DNA of 54,903 nucleotides from Empedobacter sp036647415. Lineage in GTDB: Bacteria > Bacteroidota > Bacteroidia > Flavobacteriales > Weeksellaceae. The stretch covers positions 1-54,903 of the forward strand of contig NZ_JAVXKG010000023.1 in the NCBI RefSeq assembly GCF_036647415.1, given 5' to 3'. The notes below the pieces were generated by a model. That model saw only the letters and a program-made list of their open reading frames with translations. It did no database searches and was not told the DNA's origin. The first letter of the stretch is position 1, and every line of letters begins with the position of its first letter. Made by a program: the position numbers and the translations under genes. Positions 1 to 8,307 of this stretch are shown here, in pieces.

Positions 1-98
1 GAATAGAATTTTATCTTCTAAAACCTTATTCTCGATACAAAATTCTTACAGAATTCCATTCGAATTGACGGGTTAATTTCTAAAATTAGCAAAATGTA
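1..98 (-). repeat. Palindromic intergenic repeat, copy 1 (cut by window edge)
   Basis: On the minus strand this copy starts with 19 bases (98-80) identical to 13836-13854, then a CCGTCAATTCGA motif, then a core containing TTGTATCGAGAATA (complement of 27-40). The first 48 nt match the second copy at about 42 positions. The far end is missing because the window begins here. It lies downstream of the response-regulator gene. It resembles REP-like palindromic intergenic elements of flavobacterial chromosomes; that assignment is inference. Confidence 0.6.
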
Positions 99-108
99 CA
101 ACGGGTAA

Positions 109-876
109 TCAAATACTAGAATCTAACCAATTTTTCCATTCGGAAATTTGAGTTTTACTCACAAAAATAGATGAATTAATTTCTGGAATTGGTTCTAATT
201 TGACTTCAATTTTTTGACTAGTATGTTTTATAATCTCCGTGATCGAATTGATATGCACAATAAATTTACGGTTAATTTTGAAGAAATTTCTGGGATTTAA
301 TTTATGAATAACATCTTTTATTGTATCATCATAAATATATGTTTTATAGTCTTTTGTCGTTAAAAAAAGATGTTTTCCTGAGGCAAAGAAGTAAGCAACC
401 TCCTCTTCTTCTATCGATCTAAATTTATGACCATTCATCACCAAAAAACGATTAACCATAGTTGATTCATGCTTTTCTAAAGCAACTATAGATTGTAATG
501 TAGAAGATGCATCAAAACTATTTCTAATTGAAACAAATTTATGCAAAGCAAGCTCTAATTGACTTTCTTCAAAAGGTTTTAAAATATAATCTATTGTAAA
601 GAGTTTGAATACTTTGATTGCGTATTCATCGTAAGCGGTGATAAAAATAATTGGAGCAAAAAGTTCTATTTCTTCAAATATCTCAAAGCTTTTTCCGTCA
701 CCTAAATGAATATCCATAAAAATGAGGTCGACAGAATTATCTTTTAAAAATTCTATTGCTTGTTTTTTAGAACGTAATATAGTCAATGCAGTAATTGGCA
801 CAATATCTTGTTGCTCTAAAAGATTTTTTAGATAAGTTACCGCCAATAATTCGTCTTCAACAAGTGCAATATTCAT
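109..876 (-). CDS. LytTR-family response regulator
   Basis: A DNA-binding response regulator of about 255 residues. The N-terminal receiver domain has the acidic pair E7/D8, phospho-acceptor D55 (in LIFMD), T80 and K100 (in LKPF). The C-terminal half (about 145-250) is a LytTR domain, which in this family binds direct repeats spaced about two helical turns. I start at the ATG at 876, which begins with MNIALVEDE as receivers do; an in-frame upstream ATG at 894 would add six residues. The likely partner is the LytS-type kinase at 8305-9909, which lies on the other side of the protease/SusC/SusD genes. A terminator hairpin separates it from the SusD gene, so it may be transcribed by read-through or from its own promoter. 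Family assignment is firm; the partner is inferred. Confidence 0.95.
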   Translation of the reverse strand: MNIALVEDELLAVTYLKNLLEQQDIVPITALTILRSKKQAIEFLKDNSVDLIFMDIHLGDGKSFEIFEEIELFAPIIFITAYDEYAIKVFKLFTIDYILKPFEESQLELALHKFVSIRNSFDASSTLQSIVALEKHESTMVNRFLVMNGHKFRSIEEEEVAYFFASGKHLFLTTKDYKTYIYDDTIKDVIHKLNPRNFFKINRKFIVHINSITEIIKHTSQKIEVKLEPIPEINSSIFVSKTQISEWKNWLDSSI

Positions 877-888
877 AATTGCACAAAA

Positions 889-935
889 ATACAAAAAAAA
901 AATAACCGCCTAAATGATAAATAAAGGCGGTTTAA
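889..935 (-). terminator. Intrinsic terminator after the SusD-like gene
   Basis: The arms AACCGCC (904-910) and GGCGGTT (926-932) form a hairpin which, read on the minus strand, is followed by a long T run (about 903-890). It ends the protease-SusC-SusD transcript only a few bases before the response-regulator gene starts. Confidence 0.85.
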
Positions 936-940
936 AAATG

Positions 941-2260
941 TTATAAATGAGGATTATTGAGCTTTGCTGCTTGTGGAATTTCTATTGTATAACGAACATC
1001 ATTTTTCTGTAAAATATATTCTTTATCTGAAATATGATGTATAATTTGTTTTTGATCTGCACGACGTAAATCATACCAACGTTGTCCTTCTAACGCAAAT
1101 TCTCTGAAACGTTCATCTAAAATAAACTTCATCAATTCAGTAGAATTCATTGCAGAAATTTCAGTTTGTAGTTTTGTAAAACCAGTTGCTGAATAACGAT
1201 TTTGTAAAACGGTAAACAATGTTGCCTTTGCTTGATCTAATTTGTTTAATTTCAAATACGATTCAGCTTTGATGAAATATAATTCAGCTACACGAAAAGA
1301 CGTTTTGAATTCTGAATTTCCACCTTTGATGACTTTATATTTTGATCCATTTTTCTCAAAATAAAGAGAAAAACGTAAATCATTTTGAGTATCGTAACTA
1401 CTTAACAATTCTGGCGAAACATACGCCATATATTGTACAGCATTGTTCAAGGTATTGTCTAAAGCTAAAATAGATTCGGCAGATGTGTAATGATTTGGAA
1501 CTTGTTTTGTCGTGTTCAAATTCACTAAATCACCTTTTATTTTTAGCGTAGAATCAGAAAAATCAATTGCTTTTTGCCATTCATTTTTGTACAAAGCGAT
1601 TCTTGCTTCTAAAGCATTTAAAGCTGCATTCGAAAATCTATAATTTAATCCCGCTAATTGCTGATCCATTTTCATCAACTTCGTTGCTTGTGCTAAATCA
1701 GACTCAATGTGATTGTAAACTTCTTGAACAGATGATGGCTTAAGCGTTGCTTCTAAATCTACTTTTAAATTTAAAGGAACTCCTTTGTCTGTACTTGCTG
1801 TTGCCGAATTATATGGTTTACCGTATAAATTCACTAAATCAAAATATGCATAAGCACGTAGCGCATAAGCTTCTGCTAATAATTGATCTCTTTCAGCAGA
1901 ATTTTCCATTGTTTGTTGTCCTTCATTGATGATTTGATTGGCATAAAAAATCACTGTATAAAAAGTAACCCAAGGAAATTGAATTGATATTTGATCTGGA
2001 TTTGTATCCTTCCATTGCGCAATCTCACGATATGAAATGAAATCATTTGAATATTCATTCAATGTAACCTCATCTGTTCGTAAAGCTGTCAAAGACTTGT
2101 GTGTTGGATATTTTGAATAGGCATTCGTTAATACCATACGATAATCTTCTACCGTTTTTGGAATCACTTTTCCGTCTGGTTCAATATCCAAATAATTGTC
2201 ACAACTAACTGCTGTAAAGCTAACTGCAACTATGCTTAATAATAAAAATATTTTTTTCAT
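941..2260 (-). CDS. SusD/RagB-family nutrient-binding outer-membrane lipoprotein
   Basis: A surface lipoprotein that pairs with the SusC-like receptor encoded just upstream to capture and import a ligand. The first 20 residues form a lipoprotein signal ending in a lipobox (SFTAVSC, C20 lipidated), followed by the NYLDIEPDG segment typical of SusD N-termini. At 439 residues it is shorter than many SusD proteins. The C-terminal region has the usual SusD ending, with FILDERFREFALEGQRWYDL followed by RRAD. It is separated from the SusC gene by 13 bp and is the last gene before a strong terminator. The ligand cannot be read from sequence; the neighbouring secreted protease favours peptides over glycans, as in the RagAB peptide importer, but this is inference. 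Confidence 0.95.
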   Translation of the reverse strand: MKKIFLLLSIVAVSFTAVSCDNYLDIEPDGKVIPKTVEDYRMVLTNAYSKYPTHKSLTALRTDEVTLNEYSNDFISYREIAQWKDTNPDQISIQFPWVTFYTVIFYANQIINEGQQTMENSAERDQLLAEAYALRAYAYFDLVNLYGKPYNSATASTDKGVPLNLKVDLEATLKPSSVQEVYNHIESDLAQATKLMKMDQQLAGLNYRFSNAALNALEARIALYKNEWQKAIDFSDSTLKIKGDLVNLNTTKQVPNHYTSAESILALDNTLNNAVQYMAYVSPELLSSYDTQNDLRFSLYFEKNGSKYKVIKGGNSEFKTSFRVAELYFIKAESYLKLNKLDQAKATLFTVLQNRYSATGFTKLQTEISAMNSTELMKFILDERFREFALEGQRWYDLRRADQKQIIHHISDKEYILQKNDVRYTIEIPQAAKLNNPHL

Positions 2261-2273
2261 TTGACTTTAAAAT

Positions 2274-5200
2274 TTAGAAAGAAACATTAACTCCTACTGT
2301 TACAGATTTTGCAATTGGTTGTGCATAAATATTTCCGTATGTTTCTGGATCAAAATAACCTTTGTATCCATTACTAAACACAAATAAATTACGTCCTTCT
2401 AAGCTAAAACGAGCACTTTTGAAACCTACAACCTCAGCATATTTGTTTGGTAAAGTATAACCAACACGAATACTACTGATTCGCATATAGCTAATTTCCT
2501 TCGCCCAAATGTCTAATAAATTGTATGCATTCGCATTGTTTCCTGCAAACCATTTGTTCGCCATCCAACTATCGTTATCACCCTTAATTGGACTTGTAAT
2601 TCCTGGAAGTGTAGAACCTGCCTCGAAAATATCTTGTGTATAATTACGACCTGGATCCAATTCCATTCCACGATAAGAAGGCGTTCTCATCACAGTTTGT
2701 TTTAAATTGAAAGCTGCTGAAATCGTTAAATCAAAATTGTGAATTTTGAAATTATTGATAATACCTCCTGTAAATTTAGGATCACGATCTCCGATATATG
2801 TAAATAAATTACGTTTCTCCTCGCTTGTTAATTTAGAATCAACAAATTCTCCTGGTAAAAAGTCTTCGTATAAATCATACAAAGCAAAGAATTCTTTCGC
2901 AGAAACTTTTTCATCACCTTTCCAGAACATTGGATTTCCGTGTTCATCAAATCCAGCTGTTTTTAAAGCAAAAATTGCATTTACAGGTAAACCTTCACGA
3001 GATGGAATTAAACTATTTTCGCGTTGTTGTTCTTTAAGAACTTTACTTTTATTGTGTGCAAAATTAACTGTTGTCGACCATTTAAAGTTTTTCTTATCAA
3101 TGTTACGTGTTGTTAAAGCAATCTCGAAACCTTTGTTTGTCAATTCACCCCAATTCACCATTGTATATTCAAAACCAGTTTCTAAAGGCGTTTCGCGCAT
3201 ACTAATCATATCTGTTCCTTTACGGTTGTAAACATCAACAGCAAGGTTGATACGATTTTTGAAAAGACCTAAATCTAACCCAATATTTGTGTTGGTTGTT
3301 TTTTCCCAACGTAACAAATCATTAGGTAAATTAATCGCATTGATAATATCTTCTTTATTACCTGGTAAAATTGTCGCATCATTATACTCACCAATAAAAA
3401 ATGGAGAAGTATTACGATCAATATTTCCTTGTAAACCATAAGAAGCACGTAAACGAAGATTCGAAATGAAATCGACATTCTCCATAAACGATTCTTTTGA
3501 AACTAACCAAGAACCAGAAACTGCCCAAATTGGTAAATATTTATATTTTTTGTTAACACCAAATAAATTCGTCCCATCATAACGTACACTACCAAAAAGA
3601 GTATATTTTCTGTCTAATGTATACGAAGCTGTTGCAAATGTAGACACATACGCATTTTCATCCGTAGGCATTTCTCTGTACGTTTCGTAACGTTTGTCAG
3701 CGGCAGAGCTTGAGTTTGGGAAAACGATTGCTGTCCCTGTTTTCGTTATTTTATTGTAACCAAAAGCACGTGTTAAAGTCGTCTCATTTTGTGTGTGACG
3801 AATTTCTGTACCAGCCATCAAGTCAATTTCGTGACGATTGTTAATCGTTGTACTATATGTTCCTTGTAATTTCCAGTTATATTGAAAAAATTCGTTATCC
3901 CAATTTTGTTTAACTCCTCCGTCTGGTAAGAAATATAGATATTGTCCAGATTTATAATAACGCGTTCCTTCTCTCATTTTACGTGTAAAATAAGTTTCTT
4001 GTTCTGCGTATTTTTCTGTTTTATTACTATCGTATTGAATTCCGAATTGAGATGTTAATTTTAAACCTTTTGCTAATTGATAATTAAAATCAACAATTCC
4101 TTTTAACGAACGATTTTTTAATGTATAATTTGTATTTTCTCTTTCTTCAATAAAATTGAATGGAATAGAACGATCATCATATCCATCAATATCTTGATCA
4201 TAGCGATAAGAACCATCTTCATTAAATGGAGATAAATATGGATTCGCATTTCGTGAATAATTAATCGGGTTGATTGACGCATCAGCATCTGTTACAAAAG
4301 ATTTTTTATCACTTGAAGTTGCAAAAATAGAAATCCCTACATCTAATTTATCGTTTAGTTTATAATTATTTTTTAAAGTAAGATTATAACGTTCAAAACC
4401 AGTTCCAATTGTAGTTCCTTGTTCATCATAATAACCTAACGAGAAATAATAATCAGAACGATCATTTCCTCCAGAAATACTCAATCCATATTGTGTATTA
4501 ATTGCATTACGATACAATAATTTTCCCCAATCTGTTGTATTATTTCGTAAAGAATTAATTTGATTTTGCGTTGTAAGATCTAAAGAATTAAATCCTCCAT
4601 TTCGTAAAGCATCTAATTGATTATTCTTTTGCAAAATTCGCATTACTTCACCTTTGTCTGTACGATACGTTAAATCGTCGCGACCAGCAAGCATTAATTC
4701 AAGATCAACTTTTTGAGAAGAGTTCAATAAATTCAAACGATCAAAATCTGGACGAGCCGTTACAAATGTATTCGCCGAAAAGTTAACCGTCATAGCGCCT
4801 TTTTTACCACGTTTTGTTGTAATCGAAATTACACCATTCGCAGCTCTTGCACCATAAATAGCCGTTGCAGCAGCATCTTTAAGAATCGTAATATCTTCGA
4901 TATCGTTTGGATTTAATCCCGCGATAGAAAAGTTTTGCAATTGATCGATGTTATCTTTATCGCTAAAGTTTGGTACATCATTTCCTTCTAATGGTAAACC
5001 ATCAATCACCCATAATGGATCTTGTGGTCCTGAAAGAGAAGCTGTACCACGAATTCTAATTTTACTTGGAGAACCTGGCGACCCCGTTTCTGTTGATACA
5101 GCTACACCAGCAATTTGCCCACTTAATAATTGATCAACACTTGCCACACCAGCTTGTTGAATATCATCCATTTTTACAGTTGATACTGCTGAAGTTAACT

Positions 5201-5615
5201 TACGTTTTTCAATTTTTTGATAACCAGTTACCACAACTTCTTTCAAGTCATTATTCTCTGGAAGAGCTTCACCTGAAGTTGATTTTAAACTAACATGATA
5301 CGTTGTTAAATCTGTAGAAAGTTCAATTAATTTAGAATCATAACCTAAATAACTAATCAATACAGATTTTGTATTCGCAGGAACTTCTAAGGAAAAGAAA
5401 CCATCTTCGTCTGTAACAGTACCAACTGTTACACTTTCTATAATTCCTTTTTGATCTGTTACTGTTGAAATTGATTGAGCTTCAATTTTAACAGATGCAC
5501 CAGCAATTCCGATCAACAATTTTTCGTCTTGAACCGAACCTGTAATCACTCTCTTTTCTTGAGAAAACGCAATACTTGCCGCAAAAAGTGGCAAAAGAAT
5601 GAGTGTCTTTTTCAT
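2274..5615 (-). CDS. SusC/RagA-family TonB-linked outer-membrane receptor
   Basis: A TonB-dependent importer of 1113 residues acting with the adjacent SusD-like lipoprotein. In order: a signal peptide (about 1-19, ending AFSQ), a carboxypeptidase-regulatory-like domain (about 22-110), a TonB-box-like EVVVTGYQ (126-133), a plug domain including IRIRGTASL and AIYGARAANGVISITTKRG, then a long 22-stranded-type barrel ending in aromatic ...VNVSF, a typical outer-membrane C-terminus. Odd: the N-terminal domain contains two similar blocks 15 residues apart (STVTDQKG at 50-57, GTVTDEDG at 65-72), suggesting a small internal duplication. It starts 9 bp after the protease gene, so the two are co-transcribed. 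Substrate unknown. Confidence 0.97.
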   Translation of the reverse strand: MKKTLILLPLFAASIAFSQEKRVITGSVQDEKLLIGIAGASVKIEAQSISTVTDQKGIIESVTVGTVTDEDGFFSLEVPANTKSVLISYLGYDSKLIELSTDLTTYHVSLKSTSGEALPENNDLKEVVVTGYQKIEKRKLTSAVSTVKMDDIQQAGVASVDQLLSGQIAGVAVSTETGSPGSPSKIRIRGTASLSGPQDPLWVIDGLPLEGNDVPNFSDKDNIDQLQNFSIAGLNPNDIEDITILKDAAATAIYGARAANGVISITTKRGKKGAMTVNFSANTFVTARPDFDRLNLLNSSQKVDLELMLAGRDDLTYRTDKGEVMRILQKNNQLDALRNGGFNSLDLTTQNQINSLRNNTTDWGKLLYRNAINTQYGLSISGGNDRSDYYFSLGYYDEQGTTIGTGFERYNLTLKNNYKLNDKLDVGISIFATSSDKKSFVTDADASINPINYSRNANPYLSPFNEDGSYRYDQDIDGYDDRSIPFNFIEERENTNYTLKNRSLKGIVDFNYQLAKGLKLTSQFGIQYDSNKTEKYAEQETYFTRKMREGTRYYKSGQYLYFLPDGGVKQNWDNEFFQYNWKLQGTYSTTINNRHEIDLMAGTEIRHTQNETTLTRAFGYNKITKTGTAIVFPNSSSAADKRYETYREMPTDENAYVSTFATASYTLDRKYTLFGSVRYDGTNLFGVNKKYKYLPIWAVSGSWLVSKESFMENVDFISNLRLRASYGLQGNIDRNTSPFFIGEYNDATILPGNKEDIINAINLPNDLLRWEKTTNTNIGLDLGLFKNRINLAVDVYNRKGTDMISMRETPLETGFEYTMVNWGELTNKGFEIALTTRNIDKKNFKWSTTVNFAHNKSKVLKEQQRENSLIPSREGLPVNAIFALKTAGFDEHGNPMFWKGDEKVSAKEFFALYDLYEDFLPGEFVDSKLTSEEKRNLFTYIGDRDPKFTGGIINNFKIHNFDLTISAAFNLKQTVMRTPSYRGMELDPGRNYTQDIFEAGSTLPGITSPIKGDNDSWMANKWFAGNNANAYNLLDIWAKEISYMRISSIRVGYTLPNKYAEVVGFKSARFSLEGRNLFVFSNGYKGYFDPETYGNIYAQPIAKSVTVGVNVSF

Positions 5616-5624
5616 TTCTATATC

Positions 5625-8204
5625 TTACTTTAAAGCTTCTTTAATACGAATGATTAAATCAGCATAATGCGCTTTTGTAGACGCATCTCCATTATTCTTT
5701 TTCTTGTTTAACAAAGTCAACACGCGTTGCAATTCTGCTCTTTTATAAGTTGTCACTTCTGACACTCTTTTCATAGAAGAATAGTTGATATTACGTGCCA
5801 TTTTTTCTTCGTCCAAATAATTACAGATAGTTGGTATTTGTAGGTTTTGGTCAACTGTAAGTGCTGCAACAGTTGTTTTCTCAAATAATTTGTTTGTCGA
5901 AACAATTAAAGCATCAACATAATTTTTTTGAGTCATTTTTTCAAGAATCGTTAAGTTTGTTTTTTTATCAAAAGCTGTACTTCTTACTTGATCAAATAAA
6001 TTTTCAACTGTATAGATTTTTTCGTTTGATTTTAATTCTTGGTGATTCAATTCATTTTCTAAAAGACGTAACAAACGATCATCTGTAAATAAATTATAAA
6101 TCAACCCATATTGCATTTCTCTTGCCAATGTATACGGCGTTTGCTCGTAAGGTCCCATTGGAGAGTTTTTGATGGCATACGTTTTATCTAAAATATCATT
6201 GAAGAATAACCATTTTGGTAAATTGATTACATTTTCATTTAAATAATTAACAGCTTTGCGTTGCATTTCTGCTGAAACTGGTTCGTATGCTTTTTTATCA
6301 ATTCCAAAAAACGTATTGTTCAGATAAATTCCACCAACATTCGCTAAAACGTGATTTGAATATAAATCCCACTGCCCGATTGTTTGGTAATATAATTTCC
6401 CTGTATTGATATAGCTTTTTCCATCTTCGTACGTCCATTTCAAAATGTTTTCTGAAACACGTTTTAGATTTTTCATTCCATATTCACTCGCCAAAACAGC
6501 ATCATCACCTAAATCTTCTGATTGAGAACGTGGATCAATTGTACTTAAATAACCTTGTTGTTCACCATAGAAATACATCGGATCATCCTCATGTTTTTCA
6601 ATCATATTACGAAGTGATGTTTTCTCCGTTTCTTGATTTGGAAACCAACGATATCCCCACTCTATTGCATATTTATCATACAACCCAATTTTTGGTGTAA
6701 TTGCTGTAACGCCATCTTCTGGTTGTGCCACATAATTGTAACGGGCATAATCCATAATAGAAGGAGCTGTTCCACCCATTTTGTCTGTAAATTCTTTAGA
6801 ACGTAAAGATTCTACTGGATAAGAAAAAGAAGAACCCATGTTATGCTTCAAACCAAATGTATGTCCTACTTCATGAGAAGACACAAAACGAATTGCTTCT
6901 CCCATGTGTTCGTCACTAAATTTATTTCCTCTCGCTTTTGGATCAATTGGACCAGTTTGAATACGCATCCAATCATGCAAAGAAGTCATTACATTGTGCC
7001 ACCAAATGATATCAGCTTCTAAAATTTCTCCACTACGTGGATCAACTACAGAAGGTCCCATTGCATTCGCTTTTGGAGAAGCTGCATACGTAATCACTGA
7101 ATAACGCACATCATCAATATCAAAATCTTTGTCATCAGCAGTTGGTTCTTTTGCAATAATTGCATTTTTGAAACCTGCTTTCTCAAAAGCGACTTGCCAA
7201 TCGTGTACACCAGCAATAATTTTTTGACGCCATTGTTTTGGTGTCGAAGGATCGATATAATAAATAATTGGTTTCTTAGGTTCTACTAATTCACCTTTCA
7301 AATATTTTTCTTTATCCTCGTCTTTTGGTTCTAAACGCCATTTTGTAATAAAGCGTTGATCTTCCATTTTGTGTTGAGCATCATTAAAAAACCAATGTTT
7401 TTCTGTGAAATATCCCACACGATTATCTGCTAACCTAGGTTGCATAGGAGTTGTCGAAAGTAAAACAATATTACTTGTAACACCCAAGGTAACAGCCAAA
7501 TCTACCCCTCCTTCATTTACACTTGTCGTTAACTGAGACTTAACCACAATGTTTTCTGGAAACGTTTTTACATTCTCTACATATGATAGATTTGCCTTTA
7601 CCGAACCTCCTAAACCTACGTTCGTTAATACATCATTAAAACTTTTTTGATTTCCATCAAAAATTTTGTTCACTTTAATCGCAACTGCTGTCGAATCGCT
7701 ATTTTGAGCTTCTATATCAAAAACTTCTATAATCGATTCCGAAAAATTATCTTTCACAGAAGCTGTAATTGCATCATTTTTAGGCGAAGAAACTTGTGGA
7801 ACAATTGTTTTGACCCACACTTTTTTAGCTACTTTATCATGATAAAAAGAAATCACTTTGTTTTCGTAGTTCATTCCTTTATTCAAGCCCGCTTCGTTAA
7901 CTTCCATCGGAACTTGAGACAATTTATTAACGACCAAAAATTGGCGCCCAAATAAAGTATCTGGAATCTCAAAATAGATATCTGTCTTAACTTGAATTGT
8001 ATTGAATAAACCTTTCTTATACGTTCCTTTTTTTATTAATTCATCTATTTTTTTAACTTTCGTTACAGTTGAATCTTTTTTCTCAGTTTTATCTTTTTCA
8101 GCTTTTTTATCTTCTTTCTTCTGTCCATAAACAACAGCCGAAGACATTGCCAAACCAAGATATAGTGCTAATTTATAATTCTTTCTTTCCTTATTTTGAC
8201 TCAT
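5625..8204 (-). CDS. Secreted zinc-dependent metalloprotease (DUF5118/DUF5117/Met-zincin type)
   Basis: An 859-residue secreted or periplasmic metallopeptidase. An N-terminal signal region (about 1-28, ending VYGQ) is followed by a Lys/Glu-rich linker, a DUF5118-like segment, a DUF5117-like region and a metzincin-type catalytic domain. The zinc motif HEVGHTFGLKH is at about residue 444, and a downstream SIMDYARYNY provides the Met-turn. This domain order matches the Bacteroidota family usually annotated as zinc-dependent metalloprotease. It is the first gene of a protease-SusC-SusD operon (gap of 9 bp to SusC). The 100-bp upstream gap holds a 21-bp tandem repeat that may be a LytTR operator. 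Likely role: degrading extracellular protein so that products are taken up by SusC/SusD; no direct evidence of substrate. Confidence 0.93.
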   Translation of the reverse strand: MSQNKERKNYKLALYLGLAMSSAVVYGQKKEDKKAEKDKTEKKDSTVTKVKKIDELIKKGTYKKGLFNTIQVKTDIYFEIPDTLFGRQFLVVNKLSQVPMEVNEAGLNKGMNYENKVISFYHDKVAKKVWVKTIVPQVSSPKNDAITASVKDNFSESIIEVFDIEAQNSDSTAVAIKVNKIFDGNQKSFNDVLTNVGLGGSVKANLSYVENVKTFPENIVVKSQLTTSVNEGGVDLAVTLGVTSNIVLLSTTPMQPRLADNRVGYFTEKHWFFNDAQHKMEDQRFITKWRLEPKDEDKEKYLKGELVEPKKPIIYYIDPSTPKQWRQKIIAGVHDWQVAFEKAGFKNAIIAKEPTADDKDFDIDDVRYSVITYAASPKANAMGPSVVDPRSGEILEADIIWWHNVMTSLHDWMRIQTGPIDPKARGNKFSDEHMGEAIRFVSSHEVGHTFGLKHNMGSSFSYPVESLRSKEFTDKMGGTAPSIMDYARYNYVAQPEDGVTAITPKIGLYDKYAIEWGYRWFPNQETEKTSLRNMIEKHEDDPMYFYGEQQGYLSTIDPRSQSEDLGDDAVLASEYGMKNLKRVSENILKWTYEDGKSYINTGKLYYQTIGQWDLYSNHVLANVGGIYLNNTFFGIDKKAYEPVSAEMQRKAVNYLNENVINLPKWLFFNDILDKTYAIKNSPMGPYEQTPYTLAREMQYGLIYNLFTDDRLLRLLENELNHQELKSNEKIYTVENLFDQVRSTAFDKKTNLTILEKMTQKNYVDALIVSTNKLFEKTTVAALTVDQNLQIPTICNYLDEEKMARNINYSSMKRVSEVTTYKRAELQRVLTLLNKKKNNGDASTKAHYADLIIRIKEALK

Positions 8205-8265
8205 TCGAACATTAAATTATCATTAATTATGGCATAAACTTAATCGCAGTTTTCTTATAATAATA

Positions 8266-8307
8266 GTTTTTTGGAGTGAGTGGTTAGTTTTTTGGAGTGA
8301 ATGGTTA
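8266..8307 (-). promoter_or_regulatory. 21-bp tandem repeat; candidate LytTR operator
   Basis: Two adjacent 21-bp units (8266-8286 and 8287-8307) differ at one base. On the minus strand each contains TAACCATTCACTCC or TAACCACTCACTCC. The 21-bp period equals two helical turns, the geometry expected for a LytTR dimer on direct repeats, and the ACCnnTCnC core resembles published LytTR half-sites. It lies about 60-100 bp upstream of the protease start codon. The distal unit overlaps the kinase stop codon. Confidence 0.55.

Noticed and set aside
2746..3231. Long plus-strand frame (161 codons) opposite the SusC gene
   Set aside because: It is antisense to a strongly supported SusC coding region, has no recognisable domain and its composition is that of the complementary strand of a coding gene.
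8266..8307. Tandem repeat as start of a CRISPR array
   Set aside because: Only two adjacent units with no spacers and no cas genes; fits an operator or local duplication.
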